Shown here piece after piece: positions 17,754-26,063 of a DNA stretch of 64,000 nt. Position 1 is the stretch's first letter, and each line of letters starts with the position of its first letter. Location: assembly GCF_002266465.3 (NCBI RefSeq), contig NZ_CP029427.2, positions 1,366,501 through 1,430,500 of the forward strand, given 5' to 3'. The notes under the pieces are model-generated. The model made no database searches and was not told where the DNA came from. It saw nothing but the letters and a program-made list of their open reading frames with translations. This DNA is from Bradyrhizobium symbiodeficiens. Its GTDB lineage: Bacteria; Pseudomonadota; Alphaproteobacteria; Rhizobiales; Xanthobacteraceae. The translations under genes and the position numbers were made by a program.

Positions 17754-18330
17754 TCAAGCCGCGCCTCCAAAAATATTCCACTTTACCGAAATTCGGTTTC
17801 CGCGTATGTGTCGTCCATCCTGATCCGGCGAAAGGGGCGGTCGTACGTCGTCACGAGCCGCGGATCGGGGAGCGGTGGACGCGGCAGCGTCGTGCACGAG
17901 AGGCGGGAGCAGGGCGGGATGAACCCCGTGAGCTTCAGGCTTCGTGCGGACGAACGGCGCTGATGCGTACGGCCAAATCGCGTGGTCCCGGCTGTCGTTG
18001 CTACAGCCAAGCCTTTGCGGAGGTGCGCCGAGCCCAACCGGGCAACGCGCACCATCAATTCGCGGGGCGACGGAGACAACCGGAATTCGTCTCCGGGGAG
18101 AGCGCGCCATACGCCGTCAAACATCGCGCAGGGAAGGCCGGATGATCGGCTGCCCTGTGTCTCCCTCGTGCATTGCGTGTGCAATATGTTCGCACGGGGG
18201 TCTTGCGGGTGCCAGCCGGCACCCGGCCTTCCCTGCGCCCTTTCATTGAGAGGGTGCGAAGCGGTCAGCAAAACTCGGGCGGAAGCGCCGCGAGGAGGAG
18301 AAGGCATGTCTGCGAGTCACAACCTCCGAC
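17754..18330. other. gene-free stretch with several inverted repeats
   Basis: The space between the ring-opening hydrolase and tex is 1074 bases. This part has no convincing gene: frames are open on both strands (for example a minus-strand frame of 174 codons) but are rich in Arg, Ser and Pro, have no family motif and lack ribosome-binding sites. It does hold ordered structure: GGAGAC...GTCTCC near 18070-18095, the long arms at 18126-18238 and a GTGC/GCAC-type hairpin near 18170. From memory, similar tracts occur repeatedly in Bradyrhizobium genomes, which suggests a repeated element or a structured RNA. No promoter was identified with confidence. Confidence 0.5.
18126..18238. repeat. 16-base perfect inverted repeat enclosing further hairpins
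   Basis: GCGCAGGGAAGGCCGG (18126-18141) and its exact complement CCGGCCTTCCCTGCGC (18223-18238) close a 113-base element. Inside are GGGTGCC-AGCC-GGCACCC (18207-18224, which shares two bases with the outer arm) and TTGC-GTGT-GCAA near 18174-18185. An RNA of this shape would be a multi-branched hairpin. Whether it is transcribed is unknown. Confidence 0.75.
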
Positions 18331-18333
18331 ATC

Positions 18334-18424
18334 GTAGGGTGGGCAAAGCGCAAGCGTGCCCGCGCATCTCGCGCCGCAAATTGAATTCGGTGGGCACGGC
18401 GCTTCGCGCCTTTGCCGACCCTAC
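18334..18424. repeat. palindromic intergenic repeat, family B
   Basis: GTAGGGTGGGCAAAGCGCAAGCG at the left pairs with CGCTTCGCGCCTTTGCCGACCCTAC at the right; the inner pair CGTGCCC/GGGCACG is also present. It is a close relative of the copies at 7524 and 47692. Confidence 0.9.
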
Positions 18425-18612
18425 GGCACCGTGTCTGCCGCACACATCAGCACGTCCCCCACGAATGTGGCGAGATCGCATCGGTTCGACAAAAAATCCC
18501 CTGTCGACGGTCTTCCGCGGTACCTTGATGAATCAACCCCGATTGGTCCATAAGCGGCGTCCCGTGGCCGGTGGTTCGCCGCCGCGTTGCGTGCTTGGAT
18601 AGAGGAATTCGC

Positions 18613-20952
18613 GTGGCAAATATCAACCAGAAAATTGCGCAGGAGCTTGGGGTTCGCCCCGAGCAGGTCGAGGCGACGGTGACGCTGCTCGACGGCGGCG
18701 CCACGGTTCCCTTCATCGCCCGCTACCGCAAGGAAGCGACCGGTGCGCTCGACGACGCGCAATTGCGCACCCTGGAGGAGCGCCTGGGTTACCTGCGCGA
18801 GCTCGAGGACCGCCGCAAGGCCATCCTCGAATCGGTCCGCGAGCAGGGCAAGCTCGATGCTGCGCTCGAAGCCTCCATTCTCGCCGCCGACAGCAAGGCC
18901 CGCCTCGAAGACATCTATCTGCCGTTCAAGCCGAAGCGCCGCACCAAGGCGGAGATTGCCAAGGAAGCCGGCCTCGAGCCGCTCGCCAACCAGCTGATGG
19001 CGGAGCCCACGAACGATCCGAAGGTGGTGGCCGAAGCCTTCGTCAACGCCGAGAAGGGCATTGCGGACGCCGCCGCCGCACTCGACGGCGCCCGCGCCAT
19101 CCTGGTCGAGCGTTTCGACGAAGACGCCGATCTGATCGGCGCGCTTCGCGAGGAGATGTGGACCAATGCGCGCATGGCCTCCAAGGTACGCGACGGCAAG
19201 AAGACCGAAGGCGAGAAGTTCGCCGACTATTTCGACTTCTCCGAGCCGCTGACCAAGCTGCCCTCGCACCGCATCCTCGCGATGTTCCGCGGCGAGAAGG
19301 AGGAGATCCTGGATTTGCAAATCCAGGCCGAAGCCGAGGCGCCGCCGCCGGGCGTGCCCAGCGCCTACGAACTGAAGATCATGAAGCGGTTCGGCATCAC
19401 CGACCTCAAGCGCGCCGGTGACCGCTGGCTGATCGACACCGTGCGCTGGGCCTGGCGCACCAAGATCCAGGTGCATCTCAACATCGATTTGCGCATGCGG
19501 CTGTGGAACGCCGCCGAGACCGAGGCCGTGCGCGTGTTCGCCTCCAATTTGCGCGACCTGCTGCTGGCGGCGCCGGCCGGCACCCGCGTCACCATGGGGC
19601 TCGATCCCGGCTACCGCACCGGCGTCAAGGTCGCCGTCACCGACGCGACCGGCAAGGTGGTCGATACCGCCGTGATCTATCCGCACGAGCCGCAGCGGCA
19701 GTGGAACGAGTCGCTCGCAACGCTCGGCCGGCTCGCGATGAAGCACAAAGTCGAGCTGATCGCGATCGGCAACGGCACCGCCTCGCGCGAGACCGACAAG
19801 CTCGCAGGCGATCTCGTCAAGGGACTGGCCGAGCTGAAGATGTCCAAGATCGTGGTGTCCGAAGCCGGCGCGTCGGTTTATTCGGCCTCGGCCTTCGCGT
19901 CGGAGGAACTGCCCGGTCTCGACGTCACCCTGCGCGGCGCGGTCTCGATCGCGCGGCGGCTGCAGGATCCCCTCGCCGAGCTCGTCAAGATCGAGCCCAA
20001 GGCGATCGGCGTCGGCCAGTATCAGCACGATCTCGGCCAGGCCAAGCTCGCAAAGTCGCTGGATGCCGTGGTCGAGGATTGCGTGAACGCGGTGGGCGTC
20101 GACGTCAACACCGCGTCCGCGCCGCTGCTCGCCCGCGTGTCGGGTGTCGGCTCGGGCCTCGCCCAGAGCATCGTGGCGCATCGTGACGCCAACGGCCCGT
20201 TCAAGTCGCGCAAGGCGCTGAAAGACGTGCCGCGGCTCGGGCCGAAGGCGTTCGAGCAGTGCGCCGGCTTCCTTCGCATCCTCGGCGGCGAGGATCCGCT
20301 CGACGCGTCCGGCGTGCATCCGGAAGCTTATCCGGTGGTGCGCCGGATCCTCAGCGCCACCAAGAGCGACATCAAGGCGCTAATCGGCTCCAGCGAGATC
20401 GTGCGCACCTTGAAGCCGAAGGATTTCGTCGACGAGACCTTCGGTCTGCCGACCGTCACCGACATTTTGAAGGAATTGGAGAAGCCCGGCCGCGACCCGC
20501 GTCCGGCCTTCAAGGCCGCCGTGTTCATGGAGGGCGTCGAGGAGATCAAGCATCTCAAGAAGGGCATGATCCTCGAGGGCACCGTGACCAACGTCGCCGC
20601 CTTCGGCGCCTTCGTCGACATCGGCGTGCACCAGGACGGCCTCGTGCACATCTCCGCGATGTCGAAGACCTACATCAAGGATCCGCGCGAAGTGGTGAAG
20701 CCCGGCGACATCGTCAAGGTCAAGGTGCTGGACTTCGAGGTCGCTCGCAAGCGCATCTCGCTGACCTTGCGCCTCGACGACGAAGTCGGCGCCAAGAAGG
20801 ACGCCCCCGGCATGCAGCGCGACAACGGCGCGCGCAATCCGTCACGCATGACCTCGTCCGCCCCGCGCAAGCAGGAATCCTCCGGCGGTGGCGGCGCGCT
20901 CGCCGAAGCGCTGCGCCGGGCGGCGGAGAAGAACAACGGCAAGAGGGTGTAA
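18613..20952 (+). CDS. tex: Tex-type RNA-binding transcription accessory protein
   Basis: The protein has 779 residues, as usual for Tex. The N-terminal helical region begins with [13 protein letters not shown] and [14 protein letters not shown] YqgF/RuvC-like domain lies at about 330-460 ([15 protein letters not shown]). Helix-hairpin-helix motifs at about 490-560 ([31 protein letters not shown]) are followed by an S1 RNA-binding domain at about 650-720 ([31 protein letters not shown]). The Gly/Ser-rich tail is disordered. Tex binds nucleic acid and affects transcription and toxin expression in several bacteria. The GTG at 18613 has AGAGGA seven bases upstream and gives the family N-terminus. 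Confidence 0.95.
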   Translation: MANINQKIAQELGVRPEQVEATVTLLDGGATVPFIARYRKEATGALDDAQLRTLEERLGYLRELEDRRKAILESVREQGKLDAALEASILAADSKARLEDIYLPFKPKRRTKAEIAKEAGLEPLANQLMAEPTNDPKVVAEAFVNAEKGIADAAAALDGARAILVERFDEDADLIGALREEMWTNARMASKVRDGKKTEGEKFADYFDFSEPLTKLPSHRILAMFRGEKEEILDLQIQAEAEAPPPGVPSAYELKIMKRFGITDLKRAGDRWLIDTVRWAWRTKIQVHLNIDLRMRLWNAAETEAVRVFASNLRDLLLAAPAGTRVTMGLDPGYRTGVKVAVTDATGKVVDTAVIYPHEPQRQWNESLATLGRLAMKHKVELIAIGNGTASRETDKLAGDLVKGLAELKMSKIVVSEAGASVYSASAFASEELPGLDVTLRGAVSIARRLQDPLAELVKIEPKAIGVGQYQHDLGQAKLAKSLDAVVEDCVNAVGVDVNTASAPLLARVSGVGSGLAQSIVAHRDANGPFKSRKALKDVPRLGPKAFEQCAGFLRILGGEDPLDASGVHPEAYPVVRRILSATKSDIKALIGSSEIVRTLKPKDFVDETFGLPTVTDILKELEKPGRDPRPAFKAAVFMEGVEEIKHLKKGMILEGTVTNVAAFGAFVDIGVHQDGLVHISAMSKTYIKDPREVVKPGDIVKVKVLDFEVARKRISLTLRLDDEVGAKKDAPGMQRDNGARNPSRMTSSAPRKQESSGGGGALAEALRRAAEKNNGKRV

Positions 20953-20954
20953 GC

Positions 20955-21326
20955 TCAGAGTTCGATCACGCCGCGGCGCGCCGCATGCGCGACCGCGTCG
21001 GTGCGGCCGGTGGCATCCAGCTTGTCGAGCAGCGAACCGACATGGAACTTGACGGTGTGCACGGAGATGCCAAGCTGGCGCGCGATCATCTTGTTGGAAG
21101 CGCCTTCGGCCATCAGCGCCAGCACGTCGAGCTCGCGCTGCGTCAGCGGGATGTCGTCGGGCATGACGCGTGGATCGCGAGCGAGGATCGTCGCCGCGGC
21201 CTGTTCGCCGGGCCCGGCAACACGCAGCCCGGCGACGTTGCCGAGCAAAGCCTCGAGGCGATCGGCGAGCGCGGGGTCGTCGATCTCCAGAGCGAGCACG
21301 ATCTCCGGCGCGTTGTCCTCGCTCAC
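20955..21326 (-). CDS. LuxR-type HTH regulator with a shortened, non-phosphorylatable N-terminus
   Basis: The protein has 123 residues. The C-terminal 65 residues are a standard LuxR/FixJ DNA-binding domain (LTQRELDVLALMAEGASNKMIARQLGISVHTVKFHV). The first 55 residues look like the start of a receiver domain (IVLALEIDDPALADRLEALLG) but stop before the phospho-Asp strand, so no phosphorylation is expected. The GTG start overlaps the stop of the dead-protease gene by four bases (GTGA), which means tight translational coupling. Control of this regulator may come from the PDZ protein encoded upstream; that is inference. Confidence 0.85.
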   Translation of the reverse strand: MSEDNAPEIVLALEIDDPALADRLEALLGNVAGLRVAGPGEQAAATILARDPRVMPDDIPLTQRELDVLALMAEGASNKMIARQLGISVHTVKFHVGSLLDKLDATGRTDAVAHAARRGVIEL

Positions 21327-22189
21327 GCCTCCGGCCTCTCGCCGACCGTGACCTTGAAGCTGACCGGCTCACCGCCGCGACGCGCGGCGACATCGACCAA
21401 CGCGCCGACGCTGGAAGGACCCAGCGTCCGCGACAGCGCCCGCACGCCTGACAGCTTCTGGTCGTTGACCGCGACGATCACGTCGCCCTGGCGGATGCCC
21501 GCGGCGGCCGAAGGTCCGGCCTTGTCGACATTCATCACCATCGCGCCGACGCCGTCGTCGAGCCGGACCGGCTGCAGCCCGAGGCCGAGATAGCCGCGCG
21601 CGATGCGCCCGCGCACCTCCAGCTGCGCCGCGACGCGCTCGATCGTCGCGGTCGGGATCACCAGCACGCGCCGAGGTCCGAGCACGGCCATGCCGAAGGC
21701 TTCGCCCGACGCATCGAGCGCAACGCCGCCTTGTTGGCTTTCGCGCAGGCGGACGTCGAGCTCGATCCGCGCATCGATCTCGCCGCCGCGCAAGGAGCGC
21801 CAGCCGTTGCCGGACGCCGACACCATCCCGAGTGCCGCACTCGGCGTCTCGCGGCTGGTTGCGACCACGATCGCCAACGCACCGAGTGGTGGGACCGTGG
21901 CAGTGAGCTTGAGCGGTGCCGTGGCGATTTCGGCGCGCAGCAGCGCGATATCGGTGGTGTGGTCGCGGCCGGCGATCGTGGCGGCCGCGCGGCTGCCGTC
22001 GGGCAGGCCGATCTCGACCTCGCCCTCGTCGGCCAGCGCCTCGTCCGCAGTGACGATCAGGCCGACTTTCCAAACGAAGCCGGTGGCGCGGGAACGATGC
22101 GAGTGCACCGAGACGACGGCGGGCGCGGTGCGCGCCACCACATCCGCGAGGGCTGACGACAGTGAGGACAGGGGAGTTGGGGCGGTCAT
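21323..22189 (-). CDS. HtrA/DegP-like PDZ protein with a lost catalytic triad (pseudoprotease)
   Basis: The protein has 288 residues. A trypsin-fold part (about 15-190) aligns by eye with HtrA proteases, but the active-site words have changed. Where HtrA has NNHVV there is ADEAL (Glu50 for His), Asp80 is kept in HTTDIALL, and where HtrA has GNSGG there is SQQGG (Gln153 for Ser). A PDZ domain follows (about 195-285; GYLGLGLQPV, AAAGIRQGDVIVAVND). No signal peptide or membrane segment is seen, so it should be cytoplasmic, unlike ordinary HtrA. AGGAG sits six bases before the ATG. It overlaps the LuxR-type regulator gene. A peptide-binding or scaffold function that feeds the regulator is a reasonable guess. 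Confidence 0.88.
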   Translation of the reverse strand: MTAPTPLSSLSSALADVVARTAPAVVSVHSHRSRATGFVWKVGLIVTADEALADEGEVEIGLPDGSRAAATIAGRDHTTDIALLRAEIATAPLKLTATVPPLGALAIVVATSRETPSAALGMVSASGNGWRSLRGGEIDARIELDVRLRESQQGGVALDASGEAFGMAVLGPRRVLVIPTATIERVAAQLEVRGRIARGYLGLGLQPVRLDDGVGAMVMNVDKAGPSAAAGIRQGDVIVAVNDQKLSGVRALSRTLGPSSVGALVDVAARRGGEPVSFKVTVGERPEA

Positions 22190-22375
22190 GCAAGGCTCCT
22201 GTAAACCGTTGAGGCTCCTGGTAGCTGCTCCCAATCTGGGATGTCGCGGCGAATCGCGAAACTGGCCGGGTGGTCAGGACAAGAGAGACCTCGTCAAGAC
22301 CAGGGCCGACGAGCATGTGATTGGGAGCGCCTCACGGGAACGTGTAGCAATCCCAAAATTGCGCCCCTATGGCCT

Positions 22376-23518
22376 TCAGCGAGGGCCTGCAGCACGTTCG
22401 ACGACGACGTCCTGGTCCGACCAGGTCCAGCGTCCGCCTCCACTGCGCTTGGCGACGTAGAGGGCGCGGTCGACACAATCCAGTAGCTGCGAGGCCTTTG
22501 CTGCGGTCACCGGGCCGGTGCTGACGAGAATGCCGGCGCTCGCCGCGATGCGGACCGGAATGTCCGTCAGCAGGAACGGCATCGAGAGATCGCGAATGGC
22601 CTGGCGCGCGAGCGCGAGCGCTTGCTCGCGGCCGTCGTCGCCTGCCGCAACCGGCTTGAGCATCAGGAACTCGTCGCCGCCGAAGCGGGCGGCGATGCCG
22701 GCGCTGCCGACGCAGAGCGACAGCCGCTCCGCAACCTGACGCAGCAGGTCGTCACCGGCTTGATGGCCGTGACGGTCGTTGACCGGCTTGAAGCCGTCGA
22801 GATCGATGGCGACGATGGCGAAGTCGTCCCGTGTCTCCGCCAGCGCCTGGAAGAACGCGGCGCGGTTCGGCAGTCCCGTGAGGAAGTCGTGGGTGGCCTG
22901 CCGCGCCAGCCGGTGCTTGGCTTCGAGGCGCTCCACGAAGGCGGCGCTGAGATGCTTGGAGGCCTCGCGCAAGGTCAGCCAGAAGAACACCAGCATGATC
23001 GCGCCGATCTTGTAGGCGAATTCGGGCCGCAGCAGGCCGCCGACGATCGTCGGCATCAGGAGGATGGCCGCCGTGATGAGGATGATCCAGGGACGGATCG
23101 CCGCGCGCGAAACCATGCCGACGCAGAACGACATCGAGAGCCCGAAAGCGATCCAGGCGCCGGGGTCGTCGTCGATCTCGAGCGCACGATAGGAGAGCAG
23201 GCCGAGCGCAAGGCCGAAGGCGGATGCGCCGGCCCCGTAAAGCCGTTCCCAGCGGATCACGTCGGTATCGGAGAATTGCGCCGCACGCGACCTGTAGCGG
23301 AACAGGGAATAGATTCGGGCCGCGGCCGTGATGAAGATGAAGACCGAGATCACGGCATAGCCGATATCGCCGCTCATGACGGCGAGCGCCACGGCTCCCG
23401 TCACCGAGGTGACGCCGATGGCGGACACCTGCGGCAGCGACGTGTACAGGAGATCGACGAGCTCGCGCCGGATGCGCGGATCGGGATGCAAATACCTGGA
23501 CAGCATTGTGAGAGGCAT
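22376..23518 (-). CDS. membrane-bound diguanylate cyclase (GGDEF domain)
   Basis: The protein has 380 residues from the ATG at 23518. About six hydrophobic helices fill residues 20-195 without a recognised sensory-domain name (opening LHPDPRIRRELVDLLYTSLPQ). A short linker helix leads into a GGDEF domain at about 205-365 with HDFLTGLPNRAAF, AIVAIDLDGFKPVND and the intact active-site loop FGGDEFL. The inhibitory I-site RxxD is replaced by GSAG, so product inhibition is not expected. It makes cyclic di-GMP at the membrane. No EAL domain is present. Start uncertain: ATGs at 23548, 23518 and 23506 are all in frame and none has a strong ribosome-binding site. Confidence 0.88.
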   Translation of the reverse strand: MPLTMLSRYLHPDPRIRRELVDLLYTSLPQVSAIGVTSVTGAVALAVMSGDIGYAVISVFIFITAAARIYSLFRYRSRAAQFSDTDVIRWERLYGAGASAFGLALGLLSYRALEIDDDPGAWIAFGLSMSFCVGMVSRAAIRPWIILITAAILLMPTIVGGLLRPEFAYKIGAIMLVFFWLTLREASKHLSAAFVERLEAKHRLARQATHDFLTGLPNRAAFFQALAETRDDFAIVAIDLDGFKPVNDRHGHQAGDDLLRQVAERLSLCVGSAGIAARFGGDEFLMLKPVAAGDDGREQALALARQAIRDLSMPFLLTDIPVRIAASAGILVSTGPVTAAKASQLLDCVDRALYVAKRSGGGRWTWSDQDVVVERAAGPR

Positions 23519-23695
23519 CCCGGCACCATCGCCGTCACTCCCTAACATAGGGTAGGCGATGGGCGCGACATGATGGCCGGCGCGCAACGTCCTTAAGGAG
23601 TGGTCAATGCGCGAGCTTGCCGACGATTTCCTCGCATGTTAGCAGCGATTAACGGGGCCTTGCAGCGCCCCGATGCCCTGGGAATCTTGCCCGCC

Positions 23696-24571
23696 ATGTC
23701 GGAATTTCGCGGTGTCTTCCCCTATCTGGTGTCGCCCGTCGATGCCGACGGCACGGTGCGCACCGGCGTGCTCGCAAAGCTTTGCGACGATCTGATCGAC
23801 GCCGGCGTGCACGGGCTGACGCCGCTCGGCTCGACCGGCGAGTTCGCCTATCTCAATCCGGCACAGCGTACCGCGATCGTGCGGACCACGATCGAGGCCG
23901 CGAGTGGCCGCGTGCCCGTGGTGGCCGGCGTCGCCTCGACCTCGACGGCGGACGCGGTGGCGCAGGCGAAAGCCTATCAGGAGCTCGGCGCCGACGGCAT
24001 CCTGGCGATCCTGGAGGCGTATTTTCCGCTCGCCGACGCCCAGATCGAATCCTATTTCCGCGCCATCGCGGATGCCGTCGACATCCCCGTCGTCATCTAC
24101 ACCAACCCGCAATTCCAGCGCTCCGATCTCACCCTCGACGTCATCGCGCGGCTCGCCGAGCATCCACGCATCGGCTACATCAAGGACGCGTCGACCAACA
24201 CCGGCCGGTTGCTCTCGATCATGAACCGCTGCGGGGACTCCTTGCGGGTGTTCTCGGCCTCCGCCCACATCCCGGCCGCGGTGATGCTGATCGGCGGGCT
24301 CGGCTGGATGGCCGGGCCGGCCTGCATCATCCCGCGCCAGAGCGTCGCGCTCTACGACCTCTGCAAGGCCGACCGCTGGGACGAGGCGATGACGCTCCAG
24401 CGCCGGCTGTGGCGCATCAACGAGGCCTTCGCCCGCTTTAACCTCGCCGCCTGCATCAAGGCCGGGCTTGCGATCCAAGGCTACGACGTCGGCGACCCCG
24501 TCCCGCCGCAGGCCGCACTGACGGCCGATGCGCGCAAGGTCGTGGAAGCGGCGCTTAGGGAGCTGGGATAG
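23696..24571 (+). CDS. dihydrodipicolinate synthase/N-acetylneuraminate lyase family protein
   Basis: The protein has 291 residues. The TIM-barrel DapA pattern is plain: [24 protein letters not shown], the pyruvate-binding GSTGEF, the Tyr in VVIYTNPQF and the Schiff-base Lys in GYIKDAST. Family members condense or split pyruvate with an aldehyde (lysine biosynthesis, sialic acid, keto-deoxy sugar acids). A housekeeping dapA normally lies elsewhere and has different surroundings, so this is more likely a catabolic paralogue. It is divergent from the diguanylate cyclase and shares no operon. An ATG 20 codons upstream (23636) is open. Confidence 0.85.
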   Translation: MSEFRGVFPYLVSPVDADGTVRTGVLAKLCDDLIDAGVHGLTPLGSTGEFAYLNPAQRTAIVRTTIEAASGRVPVVAGVASTSTADAVAQAKAYQELGADGILAILEAYFPLADAQIESYFRAIADAVDIPVVIYTNPQFQRSDLTLDVIARLAEHPRIGYIKDASTNTGRLLSIMNRCGDSLRVFSASAHIPAAVMLIGGLGWMAGPACIIPRQSVALYDLCKADRWDEAMTLQRRLWRINEAFARFNLAACIKAGLAIQGYDVGDPVPPQAALTADARKVVEAALRELG

Positions 24572-24747
24572 CCTGACCCCACGCGGCAATGTGTCGTCGG
24601 ACACCCCCTGCGAAAAGCCAGACCGCTCCCTATCTGCCTGATCAGGAAACTTCCGCTCGTTTGCGCGTTGCTGCGTGAGCGAGGTCCTGTCACCTCATGC
24701 ATGTGCATCTCAGAGCCCGCATTCAGCACAAGACACGGTGATCACCC

Positions 24748-25851
24748 ATGAATCGTCCCTACGCGATTGCCGCGACAGCCTTCGCCGGCCTGCTGCTCGC
24801 CGTCACTGCCGCGAAGATCCTGCATGTCCCGATCTCGTATAACCCATGGGCGGCGCCCTCCGCACGCGCCGTCGAGCAGCGCGGGCCCCTGTCGGATGGC
24901 GAAAAGGCCACCATCGACATCTTCGAGCGCGTATCGCCTTCGGTCGTCCAGGTTGCGGTCAGGTCGGCAGCCAGTCCTCTCATGGGCGAGGAAGGCCAGG
25001 GCGGCGGCGCCTCCGGCACGGGCTTCGTCTGGGACCGTGAGGGCCATCTCGTGACGAACAATCACGTCGTCGCCAATGGCAGCGAGATCGCGGTGCGCTT
25101 TGCGTCGGGAGAAGTCGCACAGGTGGACCTCGTCGGCACGGCTCCTAATTACGATCTCGCGGTGCTGCGGATCCGCAGCGTGCGCGAGCTTCCAGCGCCG
25201 ATCGCCCTCGGCAGTTCGAGCGATCTCAAGGTCGGGCAATCCGCCTTCGCGATCGGCAATCCCTTCGGGCTGGATCAATCGATGACCAGCGGCATCATCA
25301 GCGCGCTCAAGCGCAGGCTTCCGACCCATGGCGGCCGGGAGATTGCCAACTTCATCCAGACCGATGCCGCGATCAACCCGGGCAATTCAGGCGGGCCCTT
25401 GCTGGATTCCGCCGGCCGTCTGATCGGCGTCACGACCGCGATCATATCGCCGTCCGGCTCGAACGCCGGCATCGGCTTCGCGGTGCCGGTCGATGTCGTG
25501 AACCGGATCGTTCCCGAGCTCATCCGCAACGGCCGCGTGCCGACGCCCGGAATCGGCATCGTAGCGGCCGGCGAGGATGTTTCCACGCGGCTGGGGGTCG
25601 AAGGAGTGATCGTGGTGCGGACGGCCCCTGGCAGCCCTGCCGAGCGGGCGGGGATTCGCGGTGTCAACGCGACGACTGGCGCGGTCGGGGACATCATCAC
25701 CGCGGCCGAAGGCAAGCCGGTGCGGCGCCTCTCCGATTTAACCGACGCGCTGGAGCAGGCTGGGGCCGGGAAGACCGTTCGGCTCACGGTCAAGCGCGGC
25801 TCGGACAGCCGTGACGTGAATGTGGGCATCATCGATATCGACAGGTCCTAA
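24748..25851 (+). CDS. HtrA/DegP-type serine protease with PDZ domain, membrane-anchored
   Basis: The protein has 367 residues. A single hydrophobic segment at about 5-25 serves as signal anchor, so the protease faces the periplasm. The catalytic triad is complete: His106 in TNNHVV, Asp136 in NYDLAVLRI, Ser214 in INPGNSGGPL. One PDZ domain covers about 265-360 (GVIVVRTAPGSPAERAGIRG). One PDZ and an N-terminal anchor are the DegS-like plan. It should degrade or cut misfolded envelope proteins. It lies 2.5 kb from the dead cytoplasmic relative at 21323 and gives a useful contrast for the residues lost there. Confidence 0.9.
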   Translation: MNRPYAIAATAFAGLLLAVTAAKILHVPISYNPWAAPSARAVEQRGPLSDGEKATIDIFERVSPSVVQVAVRSAASPLMGEEGQGGGASGTGFVWDREGHLVTNNHVVANGSEIAVRFASGEVAQVDLVGTAPNYDLAVLRIRSVRELPAPIALGSSSDLKVGQSAFAIGNPFGLDQSMTSGIISALKRRLPTHGGREIANFIQTDAAINPGNSGGPLLDSAGRLIGVTTAIISPSGSNAGIGFAVPVDVVNRIVPELIRNGRVPTPGIGIVAAGEDVSTRLGVEGVIVVRTAPGSPAERAGIRGVNATTGAVGDIITAAEGKPVRRLSDLTDALEQAGAGKTVRLTVKRGSDSRDVNVGIIDIDRS

Positions 25852-25852
25852 A

Positions 25853-25895
25853 GCATGATCGGGGAAAGTGCAGCGGTTTTCCGAAAAGATCATGC
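25853..25895. repeat. palindromic repeat, family D (GCATGATC...GATCATGC)
   Basis: GCATGATC and GATCATGC are exact complements 27 bases apart, with inner GGGGAAA/TTTTCC arms, so the unit folds into a stem-loop. It follows the HtrA stop by one base and could end that transcript. The sequence around it resembles a repeat I recall from many alphaproteobacterial genomes. Confidence 0.75.
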
Positions 25896-26063
25896 CTAAA
25901 CAACACGCTAGAGCTCGATGGCGATTTATCCTGATTAGCCCCCCGATCCGCGTCAGCAAGGGGCTCGGACGCGCATTGCAGATGTGCCGGGGCTCGGTTG
26001 TCTGGCCCGCAAAATCGGTTAAAACCGCCGCGGTCGTTTTGCGGATTTCGAGGACATAACGGA

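Noticed and set aside
17783..18307. A minus-strand open frame of 174 codons in the gene-free stretch
   Set aside because: No ribosome-binding site, no family motif and a composition dominated by Arg, Ser and Pro. It also overlaps perfect inverted repeats, which coding sequence seldom keeps.
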